Positions 10,827-19,861 of a DNA stretch of 64,000 bases are shown here, in pieces (within the stretch, counting starts at the first letter, position 1; each line of letters starts with the position of its first letter). Location: positions 1 to 64,000 of the forward strand of contig DATATB010000087.1 in assembly GCA_036268995.1 (NCBI GenBank), in the 5' to 3' direction. The translations under genes were made by a program, and so were the position numbers. The stretch is from DATATB01 sp036268995. GTDB lineage: Bacteria; Planctomycetota; Planctomycetia; Pirellulales; PNKZ01. The notes below the pieces were generated by a model. That model was not told the DNA's origin. It saw nothing but the letters and a program-made list of their open reading frames with translations, and ran no database searches.

Positions 10827-10970
10827 AACCGACCTCACGATCGACCTTCCCAGCGTCCAGCCGAGTTGCAGTGCTTCGTCTCGGCGGAGCGAGACGGCTA
10901 CGGTAGTGCAAGCACGCAACTAGGGCCGGGCGCGGCGAAACGGTTGATACCAGGCTCGCACGGGCGCGTT

Positions 10971-11423
10971 TCAGCGAGGTTTCTTGCCGCAGCAGAACTT
11001 GTACTTTTTGCCGCTGTTGCAGGGACACGGGGCGTAGCGGTCGATCACGGTGGGCTTCTCGGCGGGCATTGCCATTCTCGACTGCAACTGCGCCCAGTGG
11101 TCGCTTTGCAAAACGCGCGGCGAAGACCGCCCGTGCAGTCCCGGAAACATCTCTTCGTGTCGCCGGATCATGGGCTCGATGACGGAACTCCAAAATGCTT
11201 CGAACTCCTCGTCTTCCATCGTCAGGGTCCGCTGCAATTCGGCAAGCGTTCCATGCCGGCTGTCCTCCGGCGTCAGCGCGAGGTTGTAGCAGACCTGCGC
11301 GATCGTGAGCGCGTGGTTCAACTGCTGCATGGAACCGTCGGTCTCGTCGATCAACGGCTGCGCGTAGGCCATTATCCCTTCGGCAATGGCACCCATGTCT
11401 ACGGTGGTTGCGCGAATGAGCAA
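10971..11423 (-). CDS. SEC-C zinc-binding motif protein
   Basis: A 150-residue cytosolic protein. The C-terminus APCPCNSGKKYKFCCGKK is a SEC-C motif (CxCxSGKKxKxCC), a small zinc-binding module first known from the end of SecA and thought to bind proteins or nucleic acid. The remainder is helical and acidic, with no recognised domain. The start at 11423 is the longest option; ATG at 11396 is also plausible. Role unknown. Confidence 0.72.
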   Translation of the reverse strand: MLIRATTVDMGAIAEGIMAYAQPLIDETDGSMQQLNHALTIAQVCYNLALTPEDSRHGTLAELQRTLTMEDEEFEAFWSSVIEPMIRRHEEMFPGLHGRSSPRVLQSDHWAQLQSRMAMPAEKPTVIDRYAPCPCNSGKKYKFCCGKKPR

Positions 11424-11515
11424 CGATTCGTTAAAAGCGTGCCGCTATGGGCATTCTACGTTTCGCTGGACCAAGGAGCAAAATCTTCCACCCGTCGCGA
11501 ATCAGCGGTAGCGCA

Positions 11516-12805
11516 CTACTGTAACTCCGCTAGCAAGTCATTAAGCACGGCGACATCCGCCGGGTATGGCGAAGCCAGCGCGGGCCGCAGCGGGATGGCG
11601 ATGTCGTCGAGGCGGTGGATCGTGCCGCTGCCGCTGAGGGAATACGGGGCGGTGCGGATGGAGACGCTGGCGTCGCGGGCGGTTTCGGTTGGCTCAGAGG
11701 CGATGGCGATGGTGGGGATTGTTGCCATCCGGGCGATGCGGGACTCGGGCCAGTGGGCGGTTGGGTCGGCGCCGACAAGCAGCAAGGTGTCGACCTGGCC
11801 GCGGGCGAGCATTTGCGGGGCGCTCCATTGCGTGCCGGAGCGGGGGTAGCCGCGGGCGAAGTTCACGGCAAAGGGAAAGCCGGTCTGCCAGGTCAGCACC
11901 TGGTCGACGCCGGCAATGTTCTGGCCCGAGCGCAGCGGCTGGCAGACGAAACGGGTGGCAGCGTTCAAGTCGCGCGTCAGGGCGAACAGGGCGTCGATGT
12001 TGAGATATCCGCCCGGCGATCGCGCGAGATCTTCGCCAAACAAGAGCACCCCGAAGCGGGCCGCCTGCATGCGCTCGACCAGGTGCTGCCAGGTGGCCAG
12101 TGCGGTGCCGGTTTCGCGCAGCACGCGATCGGCATCCAGCTCCAGCCCACGGACGATCGCCCGCAGGGTCCAGAGCGTTTCGAAGTCGCGCTCGGGCAGC
12201 AGCGGCACAAACTCATCGGCCAGCGCGCTGGTGGCGGTCGGCTGATCGTCCAGGACAATACAGACCCGATCGGCTCGCCCGCGCGGCACGAGCATGCCCT
12301 CGGGCAGGAGGCTGTAGCGCTCCAGATGGCGGGGGTGTGTTTCCACGGGGTTACCGCGCCAGAAGATGACCAGGTCGCCGCGATTGCGAATTTCGCCCAG
12401 TGTGCAGGTCACCTCGCCGACGCCATGAAACGACAATCCCACCGGGCCGGGCAGCTCGCTGCTGGCGGTGTCGATCGTGGCTCCCAGCCGATCGGCGATG
12501 GCCACAGCCATGCGCTGGGCCTCGCAACTGGCGGTCGATAGGCCATAGATGAGCGGCGAGCGGGCCGCCTGCAGCAACTCGGCCGCGCGGCGAATGCCGG
12601 CCGCCAGTTCCGCCGGCTCGCCGTCGATGCGGCACACCGGCTCGTCGGCCGGCGCGTTGTGCGAGAAAAACCAGCGCTCCCCGAGCGGGCAGGCCCGATC
12701 GGCCGCCACGATCTGGTCCGACTGGACGTGCAGCCGAATATCGTCGCAGAGGCAACTGCAATAGGTACACGTGCCGTCATGCTCGGAACTGGACGGTTGA
12801 GGCAT
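11516..12805 (-). CDS. fhcB: Formylmethanofuran dehydrogenase subunit B-like protein
   Basis: A 429-residue member of the molybdopterin oxidoreductase fold, matching FwdB/FmdB and bacterial FhcB of the formyltransferase/hydrolase complex in the tetrahydromethanopterin C1 pathway found in many planctomycetes. The N-terminal cluster motif is CTYCSCLCDDIRL, with a later cysteine in RACPLGERWFF; GRADRVCIVLDDQPT and VGADPTAHWPESR look like pterin-binding regions. In bacterial FhcB the Mo/W site is often lost, so catalysis here is uncertain. FhcA, FhcC and FhcD are not in the window, so the complex would have to be encoded elsewhere. Gene symbol assigned by similarity of motif pattern only. Confidence 0.8.
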   Translation of the reverse strand: MPQPSSSEHDGTCTYCSCLCDDIRLHVQSDQIVAADRACPLGERWFFSHNAPADEPVCRIDGEPAELAAGIRRAAELLQAARSPLIYGLSTASCEAQRMAVAIADRLGATIDTASSELPGPVGLSFHGVGEVTCTLGEIRNRGDLVIFWRGNPVETHPRHLERYSLLPEGMLVPRGRADRVCIVLDDQPTATSALADEFVPLLPERDFETLWTLRAIVRGLELDADRVLRETGTALATWQHLVERMQAARFGVLLFGEDLARSPGGYLNIDALFALTRDLNAATRFVCQPLRSGQNIAGVDQVLTWQTGFPFAVNFARGYPRSGTQWSAPQMLARGQVDTLLLVGADPTAHWPESRIARMATIPTIAIASEPTETARDASVSIRTAPYSLSGSGTIHRLDDIAIPLRPALASPYPADVAVLNDLLAELQ

Positions 12806-12911
12806 CGCACTCTTCTGCCATGAACGCGTGGATTTTGGAGGAGCAGCAAGAGATCATAATCGATCGGCAAAGATGTATCTCGAAAATCGATTTCGGCGGT
12901 CGGTTCCCGGT

Positions 12912-12984
12912 AGGGCGAGGCTCCTGCCGAGCTTGATCTTTGGGCGACGTGCCGCGAAGCACGGCTCGGCAGGAGCCTCGCCCT
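12912..12984. repeat. Long perfect inverted repeat between divergent genes
   Basis: Two 21-base arms (12912-12932 and 12964-12984, beginning AGGGCGAGGCTCCTGCC) are exact reverse complements around a 31-base loop. A smaller hairpin GTGGGCA/TGCCCAC follows near 13012-13026. Together they fill most of the 326-base gap between the FhcB-like and ThuA genes, leaving little room for promoters. Confidence 0.85.
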
Positions 12985-13131
12985 CCCGGTTGATGACACG
13001 AGGCTAGTAGAGGTGGGCAGTGCCCACCCTACGGTTACTAAGAAACGAAGCTGGTTTCGTGGTGGGCGCGGGCAGGGTAGACTTGAAAACAGTTCATCCC
13101 GCTGTTTTCAGCACGCCTCGAGGTTCACAAC

Positions 13132-14010
13132 ATGCGTCTGCTCGTCACAGTTCTGGCAGTTGCAGTCGGCCTGGCAATGTCGACCGACGCGTCGGCTGCC
13201 GAGAAGTTCAAGGCCCTGATTGTCGACGGCCAGAACAATCACAACTGGAAGGCCACGACCCCGCTGTTGCAAAAGCATCTAGAGGATTCCGGGCTGTTTT
13301 TCGTGGAGGTTGCCACCTCGCCCCCCAAGGGCGGCGATATGCAAACGTTCAAGCCGGACTTCGCGGCTCACCAGGTCGTGGTCTCGAATTACAACGGCGA
13401 AGATTGGTCGCCGGCCACGCAAGAGGGCTTGATCGACTTCGTCCGCTCGGGCGGAGGGCTGGTAATCGTCCACGCCGCGGACAACGCGTTTTCGAAATGG
13501 GCGGAATACAATCGCATGATCGGGCTGGGAGGCTGGGGCGGCCGCAGCGAGAAGTCGGGGCCGTACGTGCGGTTTCGCGATGGCCAGATCGTGCGCGATA
13601 CCACGGCCGGCCGCGGCGGCAGTCATGGCAAACAGCACGCTTTTCAAGTGATCGTCCGCGACACGGAGCATCCGGTGACTGCCGGCTTGCCGAAAAGCTG
13701 GATGCACGCGCCCGACGAGCTGTACGCCCAATTGCGTGGCCCGGCCGAGAACATCGACGTGCTGGCCACAGCCTATTCCGATCCGGCTACCGGCGGCACC
13801 GGCGAGCACGAGCCGATGCTGATGACCATCGGTTACGGCCAGGGCCGCGTGTTTCATACTACGCTGGGGCACAGTCCCGAGGCGATGAAGTCGGTCGATT
13901 TTATCGTCACGTATCAGCGCGGGGCCCAATGGGCCGCCAGCGGCAAGGTGCTCGATGCGAGCGTGCCGAGCGATTTTCCCGGCCCGGACAAGACCAGCGT
14001 GCGCGAATAA
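13132..14010 (+). CDS. Secreted ThuA-domain protein
   Basis: A 292-residue ThuA-like (glutamine-amidotransferase-like fold) protein, common in planctomycetes and often linked to carbohydrate use. The signal peptide is MRLLVTVLAVAVGLAMSTDA with cleavage near residue 22. Family features are the opening KALIVDGQNNHNWK, FVRSGGGLVIVHAADNAF around residues 102-120, and a late MTIGYGQGRVFHTTLGHS. The substrate is unknown. It lies 15 bases upstream of the maturase gene and is probably co-transcribed with it. Confidence 0.88.
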   Translation: MRLLVTVLAVAVGLAMSTDASAAEKFKALIVDGQNNHNWKATTPLLQKHLEDSGLFFVEVATSPPKGGDMQTFKPDFAAHQVVVSNYNGEDWSPATQEGLIDFVRSGGGLVIVHAADNAFSKWAEYNRMIGLGGWGGRSEKSGPYVRFRDGQIVRDTTAGRGGSHGKQHAFQVIVRDTEHPVTAGLPKSWMHAPDELYAQLRGPAENIDVLATAYSDPATGGTGEHEPMLMTIGYGQGRVFHTTLGHSPEAMKSVDFIVTYQRGAQWAASGKVLDASVPSDFPGPDKTSVRE

Positions 14011-14025
14011 CCGTGAGGCGTTCTT

Positions 14026-15378
14026 ATGTCGGGCGTCGCGCCGGACAGCACATTAAGCACCGGCGGCGAGCTGCTCTCGGCCGGTTTGCACGTGATGGCC
14101 AAGCCGATTGGCCCGATCTGCAACCTGGATTGCGCATACTGCTACTATCTGGACAAAGAGCGGCTGTATCCGGGCGCGTCGTGGCGGATGGGGCCGGCCA
14201 CGCTCGACGCGTTTGTGCGCCAGTACATCGCAGCCCAGAGCGACGCGGCCGGCGAGATTGTGTTTGCCTGGCAGGGGGGCGAGCCGACGCTGCTCGATCC
14301 CGAGTTCTTCGAAGAAGTCGTCCGTCTGCAACAGCGTTATCTGCCGCCGGGTCGGCGCTGCTCCAATACGCTGCAAACCAATGGCCTGCGACTGGACGAC
14401 CGCTGGTGCGAATTGTTCAAGCGGCACCAGTTTCTGATCGGCATTTCGTTGGATGGCCCGGCCGACCTGCACGACCGCTACCGCGTCGATAAGCAGGGCC
14501 GCTCGACTTTCGCGGCTGCCTGGCGCGGACTCGAAGCGCTCCAGCGGCACGAGGTCGACTACAACGTGCTGGTCGTGGTGCATCGGCACAACGGCGATCA
14601 CGGCCGGCGGATCTATCGATTTTTTCGGCAAGCCGGCGTGCGGCACCTGCAATTGATTCCGCTGGTCGAGCCGCTCGGCAACATGGCTAGTGTCGGCGTC
14701 GGCGGACAACCGGCAGACCTGGTCAACGCGCGCAGCGTGCTGCCCGAGCAGTATGGCGAATTCCTGACGGCCATTTTCGACGAGTGGGTCTACCACGACG
14801 TGGGCGGCGTGTTCGTGCAGATCTTCGACGAGGCGCTGGCCTCTTGGCTGGGGCGCGAGCCTTCGCTGTGCGTGTTCCGCCGCCGCTGCGGCCGGGCCTT
14901 GGCCATCGAGCACAATGGCGACGTCTATAGTTGCGACCATTTCGTCGAGCCCGACTATCGACTGGGCAATATTCATCAATTGCCGCTGGTCGAGCTGGCC
15001 GACGGCCCGCGCCAACGGCAATTCGGCGACGCGAAGGAAACGTCGTTGCCGGACTATTGCCGGCAGTGCGACGTGCGCTTTGCGTGTCATGGCGAATGTC
15101 CGAAGAACCGGATTTTGCACACGCCCGACGGCGAGCCGGGATTGAACTACCTGTGCGCGGCCTACCAGCGATTTTTTCGGCACATCGATCCGGTGATGCG
15201 GGCGATGGCCGACGAAGTGCGGGCCGGCCGGTCGCCGGCCAACGTCATGCACCGGCTGCGGGCGGCGCGGCAAGCGTCCGCGAGCCAGCCCTCGGGCGCT
15301 CTAGCGCCCCAGCGCAATGCCCCTTGCCCCTGCGGCTCGGGCCGCAAGTTCAAGCACTGCTGCGGGCGGCCTCGGTAA
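14026..15378 (+). CDS. Radical SAM anaerobic sulfatase-maturating enzyme with C-terminal SEC-C motif
   Basis: A 450-residue anSME-type enzyme that would convert the active-site Cys or Ser of sulfatases to formylglycine. The radical-SAM cluster is Cys32, Cys36 and Cys39 (CNLDCAYCYYLDKE), the SAM region reads FAWQGGEPTLL, and the C-terminal SPASM cysteines include CRRCGRALAIEHNGDVYSCD and CRQCDVRFACHGECPKNR. After the enzyme a SEC-C motif is added (APCPCGSGRKFKHCCG, about residues 430-447). No sulfatase gene lies nearby, so it probably acts on sulfatases encoded elsewhere. GTGAGG upstream serves as ribosome-binding site. Confidence 0.93.
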   Translation: MSGVAPDSTLSTGGELLSAGLHVMAKPIGPICNLDCAYCYYLDKERLYPGASWRMGPATLDAFVRQYIAAQSDAAGEIVFAWQGGEPTLLDPEFFEEVVRLQQRYLPPGRRCSNTLQTNGLRLDDRWCELFKRHQFLIGISLDGPADLHDRYRVDKQGRSTFAAAWRGLEALQRHEVDYNVLVVVHRHNGDHGRRIYRFFRQAGVRHLQLIPLVEPLGNMASVGVGGQPADLVNARSVLPEQYGEFLTAIFDEWVYHDVGGVFVQIFDEALASWLGREPSLCVFRRRCGRALAIEHNGDVYSCDHFVEPDYRLGNIHQLPLVELADGPRQRQFGDAKETSLPDYCRQCDVRFACHGECPKNRILHTPDGEPGLNYLCAAYQRFFRHIDPVMRAMADEVRAGRSPANVMHRLRAARQASASQPSGALAPQRNAPCPCGSGRKFKHCCGRPR

Positions 15379-15449
15379 CAGCTAACGCTGGAAACCGCCA
15401 TCGCCGCCGTGTGGGCGGGGTTCGCCGAAAAATTCTTCAGGCCATCGGT

Positions 15450-15508
15450 CCTTGGGTGCCAGCATCTCGCGTTTAAGGGGATAGGGGCTCCCAAGGTCCG
15501 TTTTTTTT
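15450..15508 (+). terminator. Possible intrinsic terminator after the maturase gene
   Basis: A 7-base stem CCTTGGG/CCCAAGG (15450-15456 with 15490-15496), extended by three further pairs after one mismatch, has a loop of about 25 bases and is followed four bases later by eight T residues (15501-15508). The spacing between stem and T-tract is longer than usual, so this is a moderate call. It sits just before the next gene. Confidence 0.42.
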
Positions 15509-15523
15509 AGAAGAGGTGCTGCC

Positions 15524-16096
15524 ATGTTCAAGCAGCGGTTGATGTTGGGGCTCGCGGTCGCTCTGGCCGCCAGCCTGGCGACGCAAGCCGAGACAGCCGA
15601 GTGCCGCGGGGGAGGAGGAGGAGGTGGTGGTGGCGGCGGCGGCGGCCGAATGGGCTCCATGGGCGGCCAGATGGGCCGTCAAATGGGGATGGGCGGGTGT
15701 GGGGCCAATGGCATGATGGGCAACCAGATGTCCATGATGGGCGGGCCGATGATGAACGGGCAAATGCAGGGCGGGCAAGGGCAGGGGCAGGGCGGCGGTG
15801 GAATGTGCATGGGCCAGCAGGGCGGCCAAATGGGTGCCAATAGCGGGAACCTATCGGCTAACGCAATGGGCCGGCCGCGAGGCCCCGGCGGGCAAACGCC
15901 CAATGGCATCTATGCCCAAGTCTTGCCCTCGGCCGGTTCCAGCCAGGCGTCGGGCAGTGGCGTCCGGCCCGGCCAAACGCTACAGAAAAGCGTGTTGGCC
16001 TCGTTCGATACCGATGGCAGCGGCAAACTCGAAGGGACGGAGCTCAAAGCCGCACAAGCGGCGGCAAGCCAACGACGTCACCGCAGTCGCAATTGA
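15524..16096 (+). CDS. Secreted Gly/Met/Gln-rich protein with one EF-hand
   Basis: A 190-residue protein. The signal peptide (MFKQRLMLGLAVALAASLATQA) is followed by a run of about 13 glycines, then a low-complexity stretch to about residue 110 rich in Met, Gly and Gln (repeats of the type GGQMG, GMMG, NQMSMMGG). The C-terminal part carries one canonical EF-hand loop, DTDGSGKLEGTE, so it probably binds Ca2+. A Met-rich region could bind Cu(I), but that is speculation. Function unknown. Convergent with the TolC-like gene 22 bases downstream. Confidence 0.75.
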   Translation: MFKQRLMLGLAVALAASLATQAETAECRGGGGGGGGGGGGGRMGSMGGQMGRQMGMGGCGANGMMGNQMSMMGGPMMNGQMQGGQGQGQGGGGMCMGQQGGQMGANSGNLSANAMGRPRGPGGQTPNGIYAQVLPSAGSSQASGSGVRPGQTLQKSVLASFDTDGSGKLEGTELKAAQAAASQRRHRSRN

Positions 16097-16118
16097 AGAC
16101 GCGGCTGATCGGCCGCCG

Positions 16119-17882
16119 TTATCGGGCAGGCGGAGTCGGTGGCGGCGCTAGGGCGGGGCCATTGGCGGCCGGTTGATTGGGCGTCGCCACCGGCGGTGGA
16201 ATAGAAGGCAGGGCACCGGGTGCCGCCGGGGGCAGCGGCACCGGTTCGCCCGTGTTGGTGACCACGGGCCCTTGCTCGCCCGGCGGCAGGCTCCGCTCGA
16301 GGTTTTCCAACTCGAGCAGATCCTCGACTTGCACCACGTTCAGCAAATCGGTGACGGCCGTCCATTGGTTGCCCAGCGAGAGCAGATAGCTGGCGATGGC
16401 GGTTGAATACGTCTGCTGGGCGATTACGACGTCGCCAAAGCCCACTCGGTCCGGCTGCTGCTGATGGCGTTCGAAGGTGCCGCGATAGGCGCGGGCCTGA
16501 TCGGGCAGGATCTGCGAGCGGTAGAACTCCAGCACCGCGCGGTTGTCCATGTAGCGCTCGAAGCTATCGGCCAGCGTCACGGTGAGGTCGTTGCGCACGC
16601 GCGGGATCTGCTGCGCGGCTTTGATCAACAAGCCTTGCGCTTCCATGATTCCGCCGCGGTTTTTGTCGAAAAACGGAATGGGCATGCCGACTTGCGTATT
16701 AAACGACGCTCCTGGCGAGCCGACCGTATAGTCCTTCTGCAAGGCACCATACAGGTACAAGTCGGGGATCGGCACGACTTCTTCGAAGCGCAGGTTGATG
16801 CGGGCCTGCTGTTCGCTGTTGCGGGCAGCCAGGATATCGGGGTGCCGCTCCCAGACGGCCTGCCTGAGGAGGTCATATCGCAGGGCCGGAATGGCGACGT
16901 TCAGGCTACCGGCGAGCTGGGCCGGCGGCAGATTGGGCGAGTTGACCGTCGCGGCCAGTTGGTTCCACGCGGCGAAGTAACGATTGCGGGCCTGCACCAA
17001 AGCTCCGCGGGCCTGCATTGCCAGCACCCGGAGCTGCATCGGTTCGTAGGCCGCCGCTTCGCCGCCGCGGAGTTGTTCGACCTGGATGCGATAGGCCGCT
17101 TCGGTAAAGCGCACCAGCGCGTCCATGATGCGGACGCCCTCTTCCGCGACCAGCACCGCGTAGTATCGGCCCTGCACTTGCGTGATCAGGCCAATGCGAT
17201 CCCTGCGCAGCGCCAACTGGGCGTTACGCACGTCGATCATGGCCGCCGCCTGGGCCAATTGCAGCTTGCCGGCCGTCTTGACCCATTGATTGAAAAACGC
17301 GCCCTGGTAGTTGGGATTCCGCGAGCTGCCAACGGTATCGGCTTCGTAGCCGATGGTCGGATTCGGAGCCGTTCCTACCTGGATCGCATGGCCGTGGGCA
17401 GCAGTGATTTGGGCCTGTGCCTGGCGAATCACCGGGCTTGAACCGATGGCCAGGTTTTCCAGATCAGTCAGGGCCACTGGCCGCTCCGAAGGGCCGGGCA
17501 CCGGATAAATCGGCGGCGGCAACGGCGGCAGCGGCGGAAATAGCTTGTCGACGGCGCCGATCCGGATTTCGGGATGCTCGGGATTATAAGGCGGCAGGCG
17601 AATTTCGGGTGCCGCGGCTCCCGGCAGATTTTTCGGTAGCGCCAAGATCTGACGCCGCATTCCAAGCGGCAAATCGTCCGCCGGTGGCTGGGCGTGCGCC
17701 GGCAGGGCGGCTTGCCAACAGGCCGAGATCGCCAAGACCCAAGCCAGCGCGGTACACGCCGAAGGCGGCCGGCGCAAGACGACCCCGGTGCGCTCCACAG
17801 CGCTCGAGGCAAGTGCCTTTGCGGGTCTTGGACGAAACGCCATTGGCCAACCAACGCGGTGCATGGTCCGGTTTGCTGTCAT
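16119..17882 (-). CDS. TolC-family outer membrane efflux protein
   Basis: About 587 residues; an outer-membrane channel of the OEP/TolC family (CzcC-like branch by its spacing). A hydrophobic signal segment (ALAWVLAISACWQAALPA) is followed by a Pro-rich linker, then two long helical/beta repeats. Visible signposts are LENLAIGSSPVIRQAQAQI, ALRRDRIGLITQVQGRYY, VWERHPDILAARNSEQQARI and DKNRGGIMEAQGLL. Several ATGs are possible (17882, 17864, 17843) and none has a clear ribosome-binding site, so the exact start is uncertain. No RND pump or adaptor gene is adjacent, so its partner must be elsewhere. The 397 bases upstream (17883-18279) contain nothing I can identify. Confidence 0.87.
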   Translation of the reverse strand: MTANRTMHRVGWPMAFRPRPAKALASSAVERTGVVLRRPPSACTALAWVLAISACWQAALPAHAQPPADDLPLGMRRQILALPKNLPGAAAPEIRLPPYNPEHPEIRIGAVDKLFPPLPPLPPPIYPVPGPSERPVALTDLENLAIGSSPVIRQAQAQITAAHGHAIQVGTAPNPTIGYEADTVGSSRNPNYQGAFFNQWVKTAGKLQLAQAAAMIDVRNAQLALRRDRIGLITQVQGRYYAVLVAEEGVRIMDALVRFTEAAYRIQVEQLRGGEAAAYEPMQLRVLAMQARGALVQARNRYFAAWNQLAATVNSPNLPPAQLAGSLNVAIPALRYDLLRQAVWERHPDILAARNSEQQARINLRFEEVVPIPDLYLYGALQKDYTVGSPGASFNTQVGMPIPFFDKNRGGIMEAQGLLIKAAQQIPRVRNDLTVTLADSFERYMDNRAVLEFYRSQILPDQARAYRGTFERHQQQPDRVGFGDVVIAQQTYSTAIASYLLSLGNQWTAVTDLLNVVQVEDLLELENLERSLPPGEQGPVVTNTGEPVPLPPAAPGALPSIPPPVATPNQPAANGPALAPPPTPPAR

Positions 17883-18279
17883 GCCATCGAGCAGGCAATC
17901 GGCCGCCCGTTCGAGACAGTACAAGCGCAAGATCGCGCAAAATCTGCATCGACCGTGCTCCGGCGGAAAATCCAGCATTTCCGCTACTGCCCGCAGCCTC
18001 GGCAGAGTAACTGACGGAAATGGGCCATTTCAGCGGCAGTTTCAGGATAATCCGAAAGTGCTCAATCTACGGAAGGCGCGGTGCCGATGGATTGCAAGGA
18101 GTTGAACCGGTGGCTGATTGCGCGCACCTGTTAAGGCAACCGCAAAGCAGCGTCCCGGTTGAGCGGACTACGTGATGTTTTCGCACCTGGCGGCTTCTCA
18201 GTTCCGCGGCGGACAAAACCCCGGGACGAACGTTTGTCGCCAGCGGCGATCGGCAGTTTTCCCCCGTCGGGAGGCGGGA

Positions 18280-19725
18280 ATGAATCGAACCGCGATAGGC
18301 ACGCCGATCTGGATCGGCCTGTTGAGCCTGACCTTGGCCGGGACCGGCCAAGCGCAGATCATCGCGGTGCGCCCGACGTTCGGCCCGACGAGCGGGCCTG
18401 CTTCCGGCCTCGATCAGCAGCTGAATATGGCCAGCCGGGCCAGCTTTCAGGATCCGGCCGTCCTGGGCGAGCTCAGCCTCGCGCCGCCGGCCCCGGCGGC
18501 CCCGGCGCCTGCCGCGATCGGACCAGGACTCGCAGCACCAGCGGTCGCGCCACCCGCCGTCGGAGCGCCAGGTGCCGCTGTACCGGCGCTGTCCGAAACG
18601 CTGCCAGGCAGCGGAGAGGAAGGCGCGGCGGCGCCGTTCAATGTCGGCAATAATGCCTGGGGAGTGCCCAACGCAGGCGTGTCACCTAATTGGGAAGCGA
18701 TCATGGCACCGGCGGCGTCCGGGCCGCCACCGACGATCGAAAGTCCGCCAGGCCTGTATCGGCCCTACACGCCCGCGGGCGGAGGATTCTTGGGTGGTGG
18801 CTTTCTGCGGATGTTGTGCGGCGGCAACACCGCGGGGCCGGCCGTTGCAGCCAGCGGTTCGCAGCCACTCTTCGCGGGCTGGACGGATTGGGCGCCACCG
18901 GCTGCCGACCACGAGCCAGGCTACGGAGTGTATTTGTTCGAAAGCTTCGAAACCTGGCGGAGCATTCCCGACGGCAATACCCGGCCGCACGGCAACAACG
19001 GCGCGACGCAAGGCTTCAACCTGGCCGCCCCGATTCCGTGGCTCGCGGCGTATGGCTTCGGCGGCCAGGTTGGCATGAGCTATGGCACGTTCGGCTCGCA
19101 AGCCGATACAGAGCAACAGATTTTCGTGACCACCGGTATTTTTCGCCGGGCCGATTTCAACCGGCCGTTTAGTTTCGGGCTGGTATACGAACAGATGATC
19201 AACCAGGGCTTTGGGGCGTTTCAGCAATCGCCCGCGCTGGGGCAACTTCGATTGCAGATGGCGTACGCCTTTACGGCCCGCAACGAGGTAGGCTTTTGGG
19301 GCGCGTTGCGACTCAACGAGGCCGACCGCGCCGGCCCTGCCGGCAGCGTCGTCGAGTACCGCGGCATCAGCCAGGGACAACTCTTCTGGCACCACAAGTT
19401 CGGGCCCGGCAAGACCGACGCCTGGGCCTGGACCGGCCTGCCCAGCAACGACCGGCTCAACGGCGACAACAGCTTCGAAACCAACATTTACGGCTGGCGC
19501 ACCGAGACGCCGCTTACGGATCGGGTGATGCTGTTTTCGAACTTTCAAGGACTGCGACCCACGGGCGGCGTGTCGCATCATGCCATCTACGACTTCATGG
19601 TGGGCATGGCCTTCTATCCCTCGCGCAATGCCCGCAGCACAACGGTCGCCGGCCGCACCTGGATGCCCTACATCCCGGTCGCCAACAATGGCAGCTTCCT
19701 GGTCGACACGAACCAGACGTTCTAG
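18280..19725 (+). CDS. Secreted planctomycete protein, probably an outer-membrane beta barrel
   Basis: 481 residues from the ATG at 18280, which has a good ribosome-binding site (GGGAGG, about 7 bases upstream) and is followed directly by a signal peptide (TPIWIGLLSLTLAGTGQAQ). An Ala/Pro-rich stretch (about residues 60-110) precedes a C-terminal half of alternating amphipathic strands rich in aromatic residues (AYGFGGQVGMSYGTFG, VGFWGALRLNEADR, YGWRTETPLTDRVMLFSNFQ), consistent with a barrel or other large beta-domain. I do not recognise a named family. Role unknown. Confidence 0.75.
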   Translation: MNRTAIGTPIWIGLLSLTLAGTGQAQIIAVRPTFGPTSGPASGLDQQLNMASRASFQDPAVLGELSLAPPAPAAPAPAAIGPGLAAPAVAPPAVGAPGAAVPALSETLPGSGEEGAAAPFNVGNNAWGVPNAGVSPNWEAIMAPAASGPPPTIESPPGLYRPYTPAGGGFLGGGFLRMLCGGNTAGPAVAASGSQPLFAGWTDWAPPAADHEPGYGVYLFESFETWRSIPDGNTRPHGNNGATQGFNLAAPIPWLAAYGFGGQVGMSYGTFGSQADTEQQIFVTTGIFRRADFNRPFSFGLVYEQMINQGFGAFQQSPALGQLRLQMAYAFTARNEVGFWGALRLNEADRAGPAGSVVEYRGISQGQLFWHHKFGPGKTDAWAWTGLPSNDRLNGDNSFETNIYGWRTETPLTDRVMLFSNFQGLRPTGGVSHHAIYDFMVGMAFYPSRNARSTTVAGRTWMPYIPVANNGSFLVDTNQTF

Positions 19726-19861
19726 CTCGTCACGCTCACGTGACCATCGACTTCCTGCAAGCCTGGCTGCTTGACGCACGCGCTGCGAGCAAGCAGACTG
19801 GCGCCGTTTTCGCTGCCGTCGAGCATTTCTCGAGTTACCTTCAACCGGAGCCGCCCCAGAC

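Noticed and set aside
13020..14492. A 490-codon open frame overlapping the ThuA and maturase genes
   Set aside because: It runs in another frame over two well-supported genes and encodes Arg/Gly-rich sequence typical of out-of-frame translation in GC-rich DNA.
14026..15378. A sulfatase operon around the maturase
   Set aside because: No sulfatase (CxPxR-type) gene was found in the flanking genes.
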